This document shows positions 24,575 to 31,159 of a stretch of DNA of 43,608 nucleotides, in pieces. The translations under genes were made by a program, and so were the position numbers. Source of the stretch: a virus. The notes under the pieces were generated by a model. That model was not told where the DNA came from. It was given only the letters and a program-made list of their open reading frames with translations, and did not search any database. Location of the stretch: positions 1-43,608 of the IMG/VR virus record IMGVR_UViG_3300047325_000022. One strand, given 5' to 3'. The stretch's first letter is position 1. Every line of letters begins with the position of its first letter.

Positions 24575-24982
24575 CTAATCGCCCATTAATTCGTCTTTCA
24601 GTTTTTTCAACTCCTCCAAATTCTCGCCTTCTAACCTGCGCACAACGGTTGGCAGGTCTTCCGCCAAAACCTTAGACATCAGTACAGCGATCGCGCCTTG
24701 ATTAACCTTAGCTATAGCCAGGGTTTGAACAGCCGCCTCAGATAAGCCATACAGGCTTCCGGAGGTGGCTGTTAGTATTTTAACGCCGTATGAAAGCTCG
24801 AACGCTTGCGCCGCGAGCGTAGGGACGTTGCGCCGGCCTGCCAGTATATTGTTAACCGACGTTTCATCGATGCCGATCACCTCGGAGATCCGTCGCCTAG
24901 TCACCCCCTTACTTAGTAATACGTTCACCTCATTAATGAAGCGGATAGAATCTTCTGTTTGTTTAACTTTTTCTTTTGCCAT
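24575..24982 (-). CDS. Candidate phage repressor (XRE-like HTH)
   Basis: The 135-aa product has a helix-turn-helix domain in residues 17-70: SKGVTRRRISEVIGIDETSV followed by NNILAGRRNVPTLAAQAFEL. The last 65 residues are helical and charged and could make dimers or oligomers. It is transcribed opposite to a Cro-like gene (25115), with tandem repeats between them. That is the layout of a lysogeny switch. No LexA-type self-cleavage domain is visible, so induction would need another route. Confidence 0.75.
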   Translation of the reverse strand: MAKEKVKQTEDSIRFINEVNVLLSKGVTRRRISEVIGIDETSVNNILAGRRNVPTLAAQAFELSYGVKILTATSGSLYGLSEAAVQTLAIAKVNQGAIAVLMSKVLAEDLPTVVRRLEGENLEELKKLKDELMGD

Positions 24983-25022
24983 AATCGGTTGTCTTAGCAG
25001 GGTTTGTATTTTTATTAACTAG

Positions 25023-25068
25023 ATTTGAAAAGTATTTGCTTGTAATTTGAAAAGTATTTGTATCTTTG
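25023..25068 (+). promoter_or_regulatory. Rightward early promoter with tandem 16-bp repeats (extended element, copy 2)
   Basis: ATTTGAAAAGTATTTG occurs at 25023-25038 and again at 25045-25060, 22 bp apart (two helical turns). The second copy is followed by TATCTTTG (25061-25068), a TAnnTTTG box. The TTG at 25036-25038 gives a 22-bp spacer. The repeats are good candidates for repressor binding between the divergent repressor and Cro-like genes. Confidence 0.7.
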
Positions 25069-25071
25069 AAA

Positions 25072-25115
25072 TGCCAAGCAACTGTAAAGCAAATGTAAAA
25101 CAAATGTCTAGTAAA
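25072..25115 (+). repeat. Four 11-bp tandem units just before the Cro-like gene
   Basis: The units are TGCCAAGCAAC, TGTAAAGCAAA, TGTAAAACAAA and TGTCTAGTAAA, each 11 bp, so they sit on one face of the helix. They start at the expected transcription start. A 20-aa frame (ATG 25071, stop at 25133) also runs through them and overlaps the Cro-like start in another frame; it may be a leader peptide. Confidence 0.5.
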
Positions 25116-25297
25116 TGCAAACCCGCAAAGTAGAAAAGATCGAATCGGCCAAATTGGCCCAGCTGAGAAAAGCCCTGTCGGGGTATGGGTCCAAGGCGGC
25201 GCTATGCCGGGAGCATAAGATAAACCGCCAAACCCTTGATAATATACTCAAGACCGGAAAGGGGCTTTCCGAAAACGTATCAAAACTCCTACAATGA
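25115..25297 (+). CDS. Cro-like helix-turn-helix protein
   Basis: The 60-aa product has SAKLAQLRKALSGYGSKAAL then CREHKINRQTLDNILKTG, an XRE/Cro-like helix-turn-helix with an otherwise minimal protein. It is the first gene of the early rightward operon, opposite the repressor. It ends 4 bp inside the next gene (ATGA). Confidence 0.75.
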   Translation: MQTRKVEKIESAKLAQLRKALSGYGSKAALCREHKINRQTLDNILKTGKGLSENVSKLLQ

Positions 25298-25578
25298 CCC
25301 AGGACGCCGAAATTTTAAAAGAGCTACGCGCCTTCAATCGCAACGTCGAATGGCTGAAGGTACAGGCCCTAAGGTCGGCCCCGGCTGAGAAGTGGGGATC
25401 GTACGAGGACGCCGCCAAGATCCTGCCCCGGTCTAAGCATTGGTTTCAAATGCATAGGACTACCTCTAAGATCAACAACCGAGAGCTAGGCGCCGGCGTT
25501 GATTGGCGTCGGGTAGGCAACCGGATAGAATACCGGCTCGCGGCTATTGAAAACCTCAAAAACGCGATCACCCAATGA
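25294..25578 (+). CDS. Small early protein, possible DNA-binding
   Basis: The 94-aa product has an N-terminal helix (ILKELRAFNRNVEWLKVQAL) and a part with WGSYEDAAKILPRSKHWFQ that looks like a winged or excisionase-type helix-turn-helix, then GVDWRRVGNRIEYRL as a beta-hairpin. A role in early regulation or excision is possible. It overlaps both neighbours by 4 bp. Confidence 0.6.
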   Translation: MTQDAEILKELRAFNRNVEWLKVQALRSAPAEKWGSYEDAAKILPRSKHWFQMHRTTSKINNRELGAGVDWRRVGNRIEYRLAAIENLKNAITQ

Positions 25579-25655
25579 TACACGCTACCGACATACGCGC
25601 CGCGATTCTCGCCGGCATCCTTTCAATCATAGTACACTTAATTTTTTTCGCATGA
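25575..25655 (+). CDS. 26-aa membrane micro-ORF
   Basis: The ATG at 25575 overlaps the upstream stop as ATGA, and the stop at 25653-25655 overlaps the next ATG in the same way. The product (IHATDIRAAILAGILSIIVH and a few more residues) is a single hydrophobic helix. The double overlap supports translation, but the length is at the limit of what sequence alone can show. Confidence 0.5.
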   Translation: MIHATDIRAAILAGILSIIVHLIFFA

Positions 25656-25939
25656 CAAACCCCGAAATACAAGAGTACCGACTTGAGCCGCGCAAAATAT
25701 TCGTCACAATCGACGGGACCGAATACACTGTTAACCGCAAGTTCTTTAACGATTGGCTGCACGCAACCGGTCGTCTTTGGTATCGCGGCAACAGCGGCGA
25801 CGAGTTCGAAACCTCGACCGGGTACTATAGCCTCTCTCAGTATTGGGACGACTGCCCCAAGCGGGAGTCGAACCTGGTCGAGTATATGATCGCTCACGAA
25901 AAAATCAAAACAAATGATCGCTATAGCTGCATTTATTAA
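25652..25939 (+). CDS. Hypothetical early protein
   Basis: The 95-aa product starts at the ATG at 25652; an upstream start at 25547 lies inside two other frames and is rejected. TNPEIQEYRLEPRKIFVTID, then VNRKFFNDWLHATGRLWYRG, give strand then helix. It is rich in aromatic residues. No family is recognised. Its end overlaps a further micro-ORF. Confidence 0.55.
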   Translation: MTNPEIQEYRLEPRKIFVTIDGTEYTVNRKFFNDWLHATGRLWYRGNSGDEFETSTGYYSLSQYWDDCPKRESNLVEYMIAHEKIKTNDRYSCIY

Positions 25940-26000
25940 CCTGGCTGTTATCGTCTTCGCGGCCGTATGTGCCTGGAGAAAGCGGCATCGTCTATCGTAA
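25914..26000 (+). CDS. 28-aa membrane micro-ORF
   Basis: The ATG at 25914 lies 26 bp inside the end of the previous gene, in another frame. The product (IAIAAFINLAVIVFAAVCAW then RKRHRLS) is a transmembrane helix with a strongly basic C-terminal tail, the typical layout of a small inner-membrane peptide. It is followed by a 29-bp A/T-rich gap before the Sak4-like gene. Confidence 0.5.
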   Translation: MIAIAAFINLAVIVFAAVCAWRKRHRLS

Positions 26001-26029
26001 TTATTAATTAAACCATAAACAAAAAAGTC

Positions 26030-27007
26030 ATGTCACTAAGAATTGCAACCCGGCAGAAAGCCAAATTAAGGATGGGCCTATCGGCTACATCCGGAGCCGG
26101 CAAAACCTATTCCGCCTTATTGATGGCGAAGGGCATCGCCGGCGGCGACTTCTCGAAAGTCGCGCTCATCGATACCGAAAACGGAAGCGGAGATCTATAC
26201 GCGCATCTCGGGCCGTACAACGTCCTCCCACTTGTGGCGCCGTTCACGCCTGAGCGTTATATCGAATCCATTAAGGAGTGTGAGGCGGCCGGGATGGAGG
26301 TTATTATCGTCGACAGCATTACCCACGAATGGGATGGGCAGGGTGGATTGCTGTCAATCTCGGCGGCTATGTCTGGAAACTCTTACACCAATTGGGCAAA
26401 GCTCACCCCGAGGCACGACGCCTTTGTACAGGCGATCTTGCAAAGCTCCTGCCACGTTATTACAACGGTGCGCCGGAAGCAGGATTACGAAATGAGTAAA
26501 GACAGCAACGGAAAAGCGACCGTAACAAAGCTCGGCATGAAAGAAGTAACCCGCGATGGTTGGGAGTACGAGCTTACGGCAAACCTGGAGCTTGAATTGA
26601 GCCACTATGCGACCGCCTCAAAGGACCGTACCGGTCTGTTTTCCGGTAAGCCCTCGTTTATCCCGAGCGAAGAAACCGGCCGGATGCTACGCGCATGGTG
26701 CGACAGCGGCGCCGAGCCATTGCCGGTAGAAAAGCCTGCCGCCACTACAATGGAAGAACTGACTTTAGATCATCCTAAGTACGCGGCCGTCCTGGACGCG
26801 ATCGCAAATAAGGGATATACGATTGGGCAGGTTGAAAGCAAGTACACGATTAGCGACGAGGTTCGCGCTGCTCTGGAGGCTATCATTAAGCTGAAGGCTC
26901 CAGCCGGTCCGCTACCCATTCAGCAACCGACACACATCGCCCCGGCAGCCGGCGTAGATCCTGCCACTAACGGCGCCGCGAAGCCGGCAAGTAAGCGGCC
27001 GTTTTAA
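26030..27007 (+). CDS. Sak4-like recombination ATPase (AAA_24 family)
   Basis: The 325-aa product has a Walker A motif GLSATSGAGKTYSALL (16-31), LIDTENGSGD near 46-55, and a Walker B strand MEVIIVDSIT near 90-98. Such short RecA-like phage ATPases (Sak4 type) anneal single strands and work with an SSB; an SSB gene lies at 35692 and an exonuclease at 28973. The last 90 residues are a separate Pro/Ala-rich region of unknown role. Confidence 0.8.
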   Translation: MSLRIATRQKAKLRMGLSATSGAGKTYSALLMAKGIAGGDFSKVALIDTENGSGDLYAHLGPYNVLPLVAPFTPERYIESIKECEAAGMEVIIVDSITHEWDGQGGLLSISAAMSGNSYTNWAKLTPRHDAFVQAILQSSCHVITTVRRKQDYEMSKDSNGKATVTKLGMKEVTRDGWEYELTANLELELSHYATASKDRTGLFSGKPSFIPSEETGRMLRAWCDSGAEPLPVEKPAATTMEELTLDHPKYAAVLDAIANKGYTIGQVESKYTISDEVRAALEAIIKLKAPAGPLPIQQPTHIAPAAGVDPATNGAAKPASKRPF

Positions 27008-27109
27008 AGATATTACGGGGCGGTCCTATAAGGCGAAAGCAGAAAAAAACGCGGACCTAACGGACGGAAGGCGCCCCTACATTTTTTAGTCATTATAAAA
27101 TTTTAAGTC
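27008..27109 (+). other. Structured intergenic RNA region
   Basis: GGGGC (27017-27021) can pair with GCCCC (27073-27077), and the adjoining GGTCC (27022-27026) with GGACC (27053-27057). The two stems stack on the 5' side and leave a purine-rich bulge, with ATTTTTTAG following at 27081. It may be a weak terminator or a translation control element for the gene at 27110. Not matched to a known RNA class. Confidence 0.4.
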
Positions 27110-28303
27110 ATGTCTACAACAACACAGCTCCCCGCCGTTAGAATCGACGACGAGGCTTTCGTAAACTTCATTCACCTGCCGACGCTGTACGCCGGAAACC
27201 TCCTAACCGTTGAGGGGGCTAAGAAATACACGGCCGGAATCCTGGAGCCGGTGAAGTCGGTTGATATCCAGAAGGTCGAGGCCCTGGAGATGGAATCCCT
27301 TATGGAACCTGTGGCGGAGCTTCGTATGTTCCTGGCCGAAGCAAAAAAAGAAGTCGAGGACGGCCGGAAGCCTCATACGCAAAAGATGGACGCGATAAAA
27401 TCCCTGTTTACCGCCGTCGAGAAGGATTTCGATAAGCTCGACCACGAGGCGCAAACTCATCAAATCGCGTGGGAGACCGAAAAGCGCCGGCGGGCGAAAG
27501 TAGCCGCCGATGCCGCTGCCCTATCGATTGCCAAGGAACAGGAAGCCGCAACCATTAGGTTACATATTACCAACGCGATCAACCGAAATTTTTCGACGGC
27601 GCTGATCAACGAAATAACGGAAATGTCGGCAACGTATTATAACAAATCGTCCGATGATCTGCCGGCTTACGGCGAGGCGCTGAAGGGTTGGGAGCCGGCA
27701 CTGGACGCGGACACCTATAACCACAGTATCGCAGTGTTATCGTCTCCGATACACTCGGCGCTGCACGATGGCGAAGAAAGAATGAAAATATTTCTTTCCG
27801 TAACCGGAGACCTTTACTCTACCCTTTCGACCGAATGGGCCGCCCGCGTCACTGCCGAGCGCGACCGCTTGGTCGATATGATCCCTTCCCGTTTGACTGA
27901 GATAGCCGCCGGCAACACGGCCGCCGCCGAGGCTCGCCAGGCCGTCGACCTGGCTAACGTACAAGCTGCCGTCGCCTCCGATACTGCCGCTAAGACTGAA
28001 GCCGTAGAGCTAAAGGCTACCACGGCCGTGCTTGAGGCGGCATTCTCGCACTCGGCAGCAACTCCCGCCCTGACCAAAACCAAGGGCGCCAGGACGAAGC
28101 AAAAGTACGTCCTAACCCTGCCGGCTGCTTTCGTCCCGATAATTCAGTCGTGGGTTAAAAACGACATGGCCCTCCTTAGCGTAGAGGAGCTGACAAAGAA
28201 ACTGTCGTTTATGATCACAGCGGCAAACGAAAGGCTCAACAAAGGCACTACGCTTACGGCCGACGGCCTTTCCGTAGTCGAAGACATTAAAGTTTCTAGA
28301 TAA
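27110..28303 (+). CDS. Coiled-coil hypothetical protein (DUF1351-like position)
   Basis: The 397-aa product is largely helical. The first part (VKSVDIQKVEALEMESLMEP, then a Lys/Glu-rich region to about 150) is a coiled coil. Residues about 240-325 are Ala-rich. The C-terminal part (KQKYVLTLPAAFVPIIQSWV) is a small folded end. It resembles helical phage proteins next to recombination genes, such as the DUF1351 type, by size and place only. Confidence 0.65.
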   Translation: MSTTTQLPAVRIDDEAFVNFIHLPTLYAGNLLTVEGAKKYTAGILEPVKSVDIQKVEALEMESLMEPVAELRMFLAEAKKEVEDGRKPHTQKMDAIKSLFTAVEKDFDKLDHEAQTHQIAWETEKRRRAKVAADAAALSIAKEQEAATIRLHITNAINRNFSTALINEITEMSATYYNKSSDDLPAYGEALKGWEPALDADTYNHSIAVLSSPIHSALHDGEERMKIFLSVTGDLYSTLSTEWAARVTAERDRLVDMIPSRLTEIAAGNTAAAEARQAVDLANVQAAVASDTAAKTEAVELKATTAVLEAAFSHSAATPALTKTKGARTKQKYVLTLPAAFVPIIQSWVKNDMALLSVEELTKKLSFMITAANERLNKGTTLTADGLSVVEDIKVSR

Positions 28304-28322
28304 AATAATTCAAACCATTACA

Positions 28323-28976
28323 ATGAAAGCAATTTATTTGTTTGTACAGGGTGAGGGATGGGCATCCTTTGACCTGGAGGCGGAAGCCACCAAAGCGGAG
28401 TTTAGTAAAAGAGGTATTTCGATCGGCTTCAACGCGACGATCGGCTACAACGCGAAGATCGGCTTCAACGCGACGATCGGCGATTACGCGAATATCGGCT
28501 CCCACGCGAATATCGGCGATTACGCGAATATCGGCGATTACGCGACGATCGGCTACAACGCGAATATCGGCGATTACGCGAAGATCGGCTTCAACGCGAC
28601 GATCGGCTACAACGCGAAGATCGGCTTCAACGCGACGATCGGCTACAACGCGAAGATCGGCTTCAACGCGACGATCGGCGATTACGCGAATATCGGCGAT
28701 TACGCGAAGATCGGCTTCAACGCGACGATCGGCTCCAACGCGAATATCGGCGATGACGCTGTTATAGTGAAAACGATTTTTATAACCGGAAGCAAACACA
28801 CTGTTTCATGGTGGGGTACAAGTCAATTACTTATAGGCTGTAAGCAGTATGAAATTTCCTACTGGCAGCGCATGTACGCTAACGTAGGAGACGGAGAGTC
28901 ATACAGCGACGACGAAATCGCCGAGTATAAGCAGTATATCGATATGATCGCTTCGATTATTCCTGACGCTGTATGA
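28323..28976 (+). CDS. Hexapeptide-repeat (left-handed beta-helix) phage protein
   Basis: The 217-aa product has a 33-residue start, then nineteen back-to-back hexapeptides of the form I-G-x-x-A-x (residues about 34-147: IGFNAT, IGYNAK, IGDYAN, IGSHAN and others). These fit the left-handed beta-helix rule [LIV]-[GAED]-x2-[STAV]-x exactly and would make about six turns. The C-terminal 70 residues (HTVSWWGTSQLLIGCKQY, ISYWQRMYANVGDGESY) are a conserved-looking domain. It is not a plain acyltransferase: no catalytic His is visible in the repeat. Role unknown. Confidence 0.8.
   Translation: MKAIYLFVQGEGWASFDLEAEATKAEFSKRGISIGFNATIGYNAKIGFNATIGDYANIGSHANIGDYANIGDYATIGYNANIGDYAKIGFNATIGYNAKIGFNATIGYNAKIGFNATIGDYANIGDYAKIGFNATIGSNANIGDDAVIVKTIFITGSKHTVSWWGTSQLLIGCKQYEISYWQRMYANVGDGESYSDDEIAEYKQYIDMIASIIPDAV
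28422..28763 (+). repeat. 18-bp tandem repeat array (19 units)
   Basis: Nineteen units of 18 bp, each starting ATCGGC, run without interruption. They differ at a few positions (TTCAACGCGACG, TACAACGCGAAG, GATTACGCGAAT and similar). The period keeps several other frames open, which explains the false long frames on both strands. The high DNA identity suggests recent growth by slippage or recombination. Confidence 0.95.
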
Positions 28977-29620
28977 TCTCTTGCCGCCATACACAATTAG
29001 GGGAGGCGGCATACCGTCGCCACCCCTTCGTTTCAAACTCGGCGTTGAGCGCCATGAAAAGCGGCTACCTCAACTTAGCCGCATTCAGGACCGGAACGCT
29101 AGCACACTCGACCATACTGGAGCTGCCGAAGGTAAACGCGTACACCGGAAAGATAGAAGGGCAGGAATACACCTACAGCATCGATGAGATCGACCTCGCG
29201 ATGGACATGCGCCGGGCCTTTTACAAGAGCCAGTTTTGCGCTGACCTGGTTCAATGCTCTGAGGTTGAGGTCGAAATGTACAACGCAAATACGCAGTTCG
29301 ACGGGATCGCATTGGACACCAAAAGAAAATACGATATATGGAGCTATACTTTAGGGTGGGGCGGGGATCTGAAATCTACCACGGCACGAAGCGAAGCGGA
29401 GTTTCTGCACCATATCGACCAATTCGATTACGACCGGGCGAGGGTATTCTATGCGAAGGGATCGGGAGCGAAGAAAGACGTAATAATCGGGATCAGCAAA
29501 CACAAACCCCACCCGCTGTATATCGTCACCATGCAAGAAGGCGACCCCATTTGGACGCGCGGCCTGGCGAAGTGTAACGCCATTACAAAATTGTATCACG
29601 AATTAAATCCACCGTTTTAA
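28973..29620 (+). CDS. PD-(D/E)XK exonuclease
   Basis: The 215-aa product has the SNSALSAMKSGYL start common to phage exonucleases of the YqaJ/RecB type. The catalytic set is Asp in FDGIALDTKRKYDIW followed by GGDLKST (D-x-K). DYDRARVFYAKGSGAKKDVI is the next conserved-looking part. It would chew DNA ends to give single strands for the Sak4-like protein. It overlaps the hexapeptide gene by 4 bp. Confidence 0.75.
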   Translation: MISCRHTQLGEAAYRRHPFVSNSALSAMKSGYLNLAAFRTGTLAHSTILELPKVNAYTGKIEGQEYTYSIDEIDLAMDMRRAFYKSQFCADLVQCSEVEVEMYNANTQFDGIALDTKRKYDIWSYTLGWGGDLKSTTARSEAEFLHHIDQFDYDRARVFYAKGSGAKKDVIIGISKHKPHPLYIVTMQEGDPIWTRGLAKCNAITKLYHELNPPF

Positions 29621-30175
29621 ATGAGTAAATTACAATATTCGGTTCTTGCCGAGACCATGACGCCGCACCAAATAGCCGACTATCTAGGCGTTCCGCCAAA
29701 GACGGTATGGAACCGCCTGAGCCTATACCGCCTTCACGCTATACCCGCCCGGCCGTCTCGTCCGACCCAACCACCCGCGGTCGAGCTGACGCCTTCCGCC
29801 GCACTTGAGGTCGTAGCTGAGTACTTCGGCAGACCGGTACACATGACATCCGTTTCGTTCTTCGCCCGCGACAGGATCGTTAGAGGCGTAGCCCTGGAGA
29901 TAGTGCGAAAGTTTTCCCGCATGTCAGTAGAGCGGATGGCTGAATTGTTCGGCATCCCAAAATGTGCCGCATTTGAAGATATAAGATTCGCCGCGCCACG
30001 CGCAAAACATCACGTCGATTTTTTAACAACACAAATAACCGCTCAACATGACAAAGGAACAGAAAGATTTTTTGAACAAGTTCGTGAAGAATGTCCAAGC
30101 GTACCACGAAACACACAACATGGCAAAGGCATGTACGAGATCCGGGCAGCACGCGAAAGCGAGAGAGTCGCATAA
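29621..30175 (+). CDS. HTH protein, possible DnaA domain IV-like C-terminal half
   Basis: The 184-aa product begins with a helix-turn-helix (TPHQIADYLGVPPKTVWNRL). Residues about 70-130 (FFARDRIVRGVALEIVRKFS, RMSVERMAELFGIPKCAAFE) have the helix order of DnaA domain IV, which binds DnaA boxes. Early phage proteins of this type can act in replication start. The last 43 residues overlap the next gene in another frame and may be less constrained. Confidence 0.6.
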   Translation: MSKLQYSVLAETMTPHQIADYLGVPPKTVWNRLSLYRLHAIPARPSRPTQPPAVELTPSAALEVVAEYFGRPVHMTSVSFFARDRIVRGVALEIVRKFSRMSVERMAELFGIPKCAAFEDIRFAAPRAKHHVDFLTTQITAQHDKGTERFFEQVREECPSVPRNTQHGKGMYEIRAARESERVA

Positions 30176-30266
30176 TGACGCGCAGATACTTGGCGAGTCG
30201 GTTGTTAAAATGATACCAGAAGCAAATTCTATCATCCAAGGCGCCGAACAATACGCTATGTTATGA
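30048..30266 (+). CDS. Small helical protein overlapping its neighbour
   Basis: The 72-aa product (TKEQKDFLNKFVKNVQAYHE, then ARESHNDAQILGESVVKMI) is a natural-looking helical protein. Its start lies 128 bp inside the upstream gene in a different frame, so one of the two ends may be misread or the overlap is real. It ends in a 4-bp overlap with the next gene. Confidence 0.6.
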   Translation: MTKEQKDFLNKFVKNVQAYHETHNMAKACTRSGQHAKARESHNDAQILGESVVKMIPEANSIIQGAEQYAML

Positions 30267-30688
30267 GTAGATGTACTACGCCGCGATGCCGTAATCAAAA
30301 GGCGCCTAACCGGACCCGTTGCTACGCCTGCGAGAAGCGGGCGTATCGAAAGGCTAACGTAATGCGTGACGCTTACCAAAACCTAAAAGGCAGCGCGGCT
30401 AGGCGTGGTATTTACTTCGACCTCACCTTCGAGGAATTCTCCGATCTGTGCCACGAGACGGAATACCTGAAGCTGAAAGGGCGTTCGAGGTTGTCGTATA
30501 GCGTTGACAGGGAGATCGAAGGGCCTTTGCCTGGCTACACAAAAACAAACATCCGCGTCGTTCCGGTGTGGTACAACAGCGCCAAAGAAAATTACAGGCG
30601 TGTAAAAAAGGTTTTGCTATACGATTGGCAGAGCGGGACGGCAAAGGTGTTGACTACGACGCCAGAAACGATTGAATTTTTATTTTAA
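30263..30688 (+). CDS. Zinc-finger protein, possible HNH-like nuclease
   Basis: The 141-aa product starts with CTTPRCRNQKAPNRTRCYAC, a four-Cys zinc site, then a helical part (NLKGSAARRGIYFDLTFEEF) that resembles small phage HNH-related nucleases. The catalytic HNH residues are not evident, so nuclease activity is uncertain. It may also be a DNA-binding protein of homing-endonuclease descent. Confidence 0.6.
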   Translation: MSRCTTPRCRNQKAPNRTRCYACEKRAYRKANVMRDAYQNLKGSAARRGIYFDLTFEEFSDLCHETEYLKLKGRSRLSYSVDREIEGPLPGYTKTNIRVVPVWYNSAKENYRRVKKVLLYDWQSGTAKVLTTTPETIEFLF

Positions 30689-30697
30689 ATCAAAAAC

Positions 30698-31159
30698 ATG
30701 ATCGTAAACACGGAATTGGCTAATAGCTCGGGGTGCGAGCAAAAGGATAAATGGGAGACGCCCCCCCACATATATAATAAACTAAATGATGAATTCCATT
30801 TCACCCTAGATCCTTGTTGTGAACCGGAAACAGCTAAGTGCTGCAAGTTCTATACTGAAGACGATAACGGTCTGACAAGGTCATGGAAAGGTGAAACAGT
30901 CTTCGTAAATCCTCCTTACAGCAGGGGCAATATTGATAAGTGGGTGAAGAAGTGTCTACACGAAAGCAGATCCGCTACCGTTGTCGCTTTATTGCCGGTA
31001 AGCAGCTCGTCGGATTGGTTTCATAAATATATAATCGGAAACGCAGAAATACGGTTTGTTAATAAGAGAATTAGGTTTATAGGGGCCCATTTCACCGCGC
31101 CTTTTAGCTCTGTAGTGGTGGTATTTGGCGGGTCGGGAATACAATCATTCAATCAATGA
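30698..31159 (+). CDS. DNA N6-adenine methyltransferase (phage Dam type)
   Basis: The 153-aa product matches the phage N-6-adenine methyltransferase family: KWETPPHIYNKLNDEFHFTL, DPCC, and the catalytic NPPY in FVNPPYSRGNIDKWV. It would methylate adenines in phage or host DNA, likely as protection against restriction. It is a little shorter than the family usual (about 165-180 aa). The DNA is more A/T-rich than its neighbours. It overlaps the helicase gene by 4 bp. Confidence 0.85.
   Translation: MIVNTELANSSGCEQKDKWETPPHIYNKLNDEFHFTLDPCCEPETAKCCKFYTEDDNGLTRSWKGETVFVNPPYSRGNIDKWVKKCLHESRSATVVALLPVSSSSDWFHKYIIGNAEIRFVNKRIRFIGAHFTAPFSSVVVVFGGSGIQSFNQ

Noticed and set aside
24478-24675. 65-aa plus frame overlapping the end of the repressor gene
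   Set aside because: It overlaps the repressor on the opposite strand, and its Lys/Asn-rich start followed by a shadow-like tail is not convincing.
28422-28763. CRISPR-like array
   Set aside because: The 18-bp units are directly joined and coding, with no unique spacers and no cas genes in the window.
28296-28799. Long minus-strand frame (167 aa) and a second plus frame through the repeat
   Set aside because: The 18-bp period keeps other frames open. They are repeat artefacts; only the I-G-x-x-A-x frame extends into a conserved-looking C-terminal domain.
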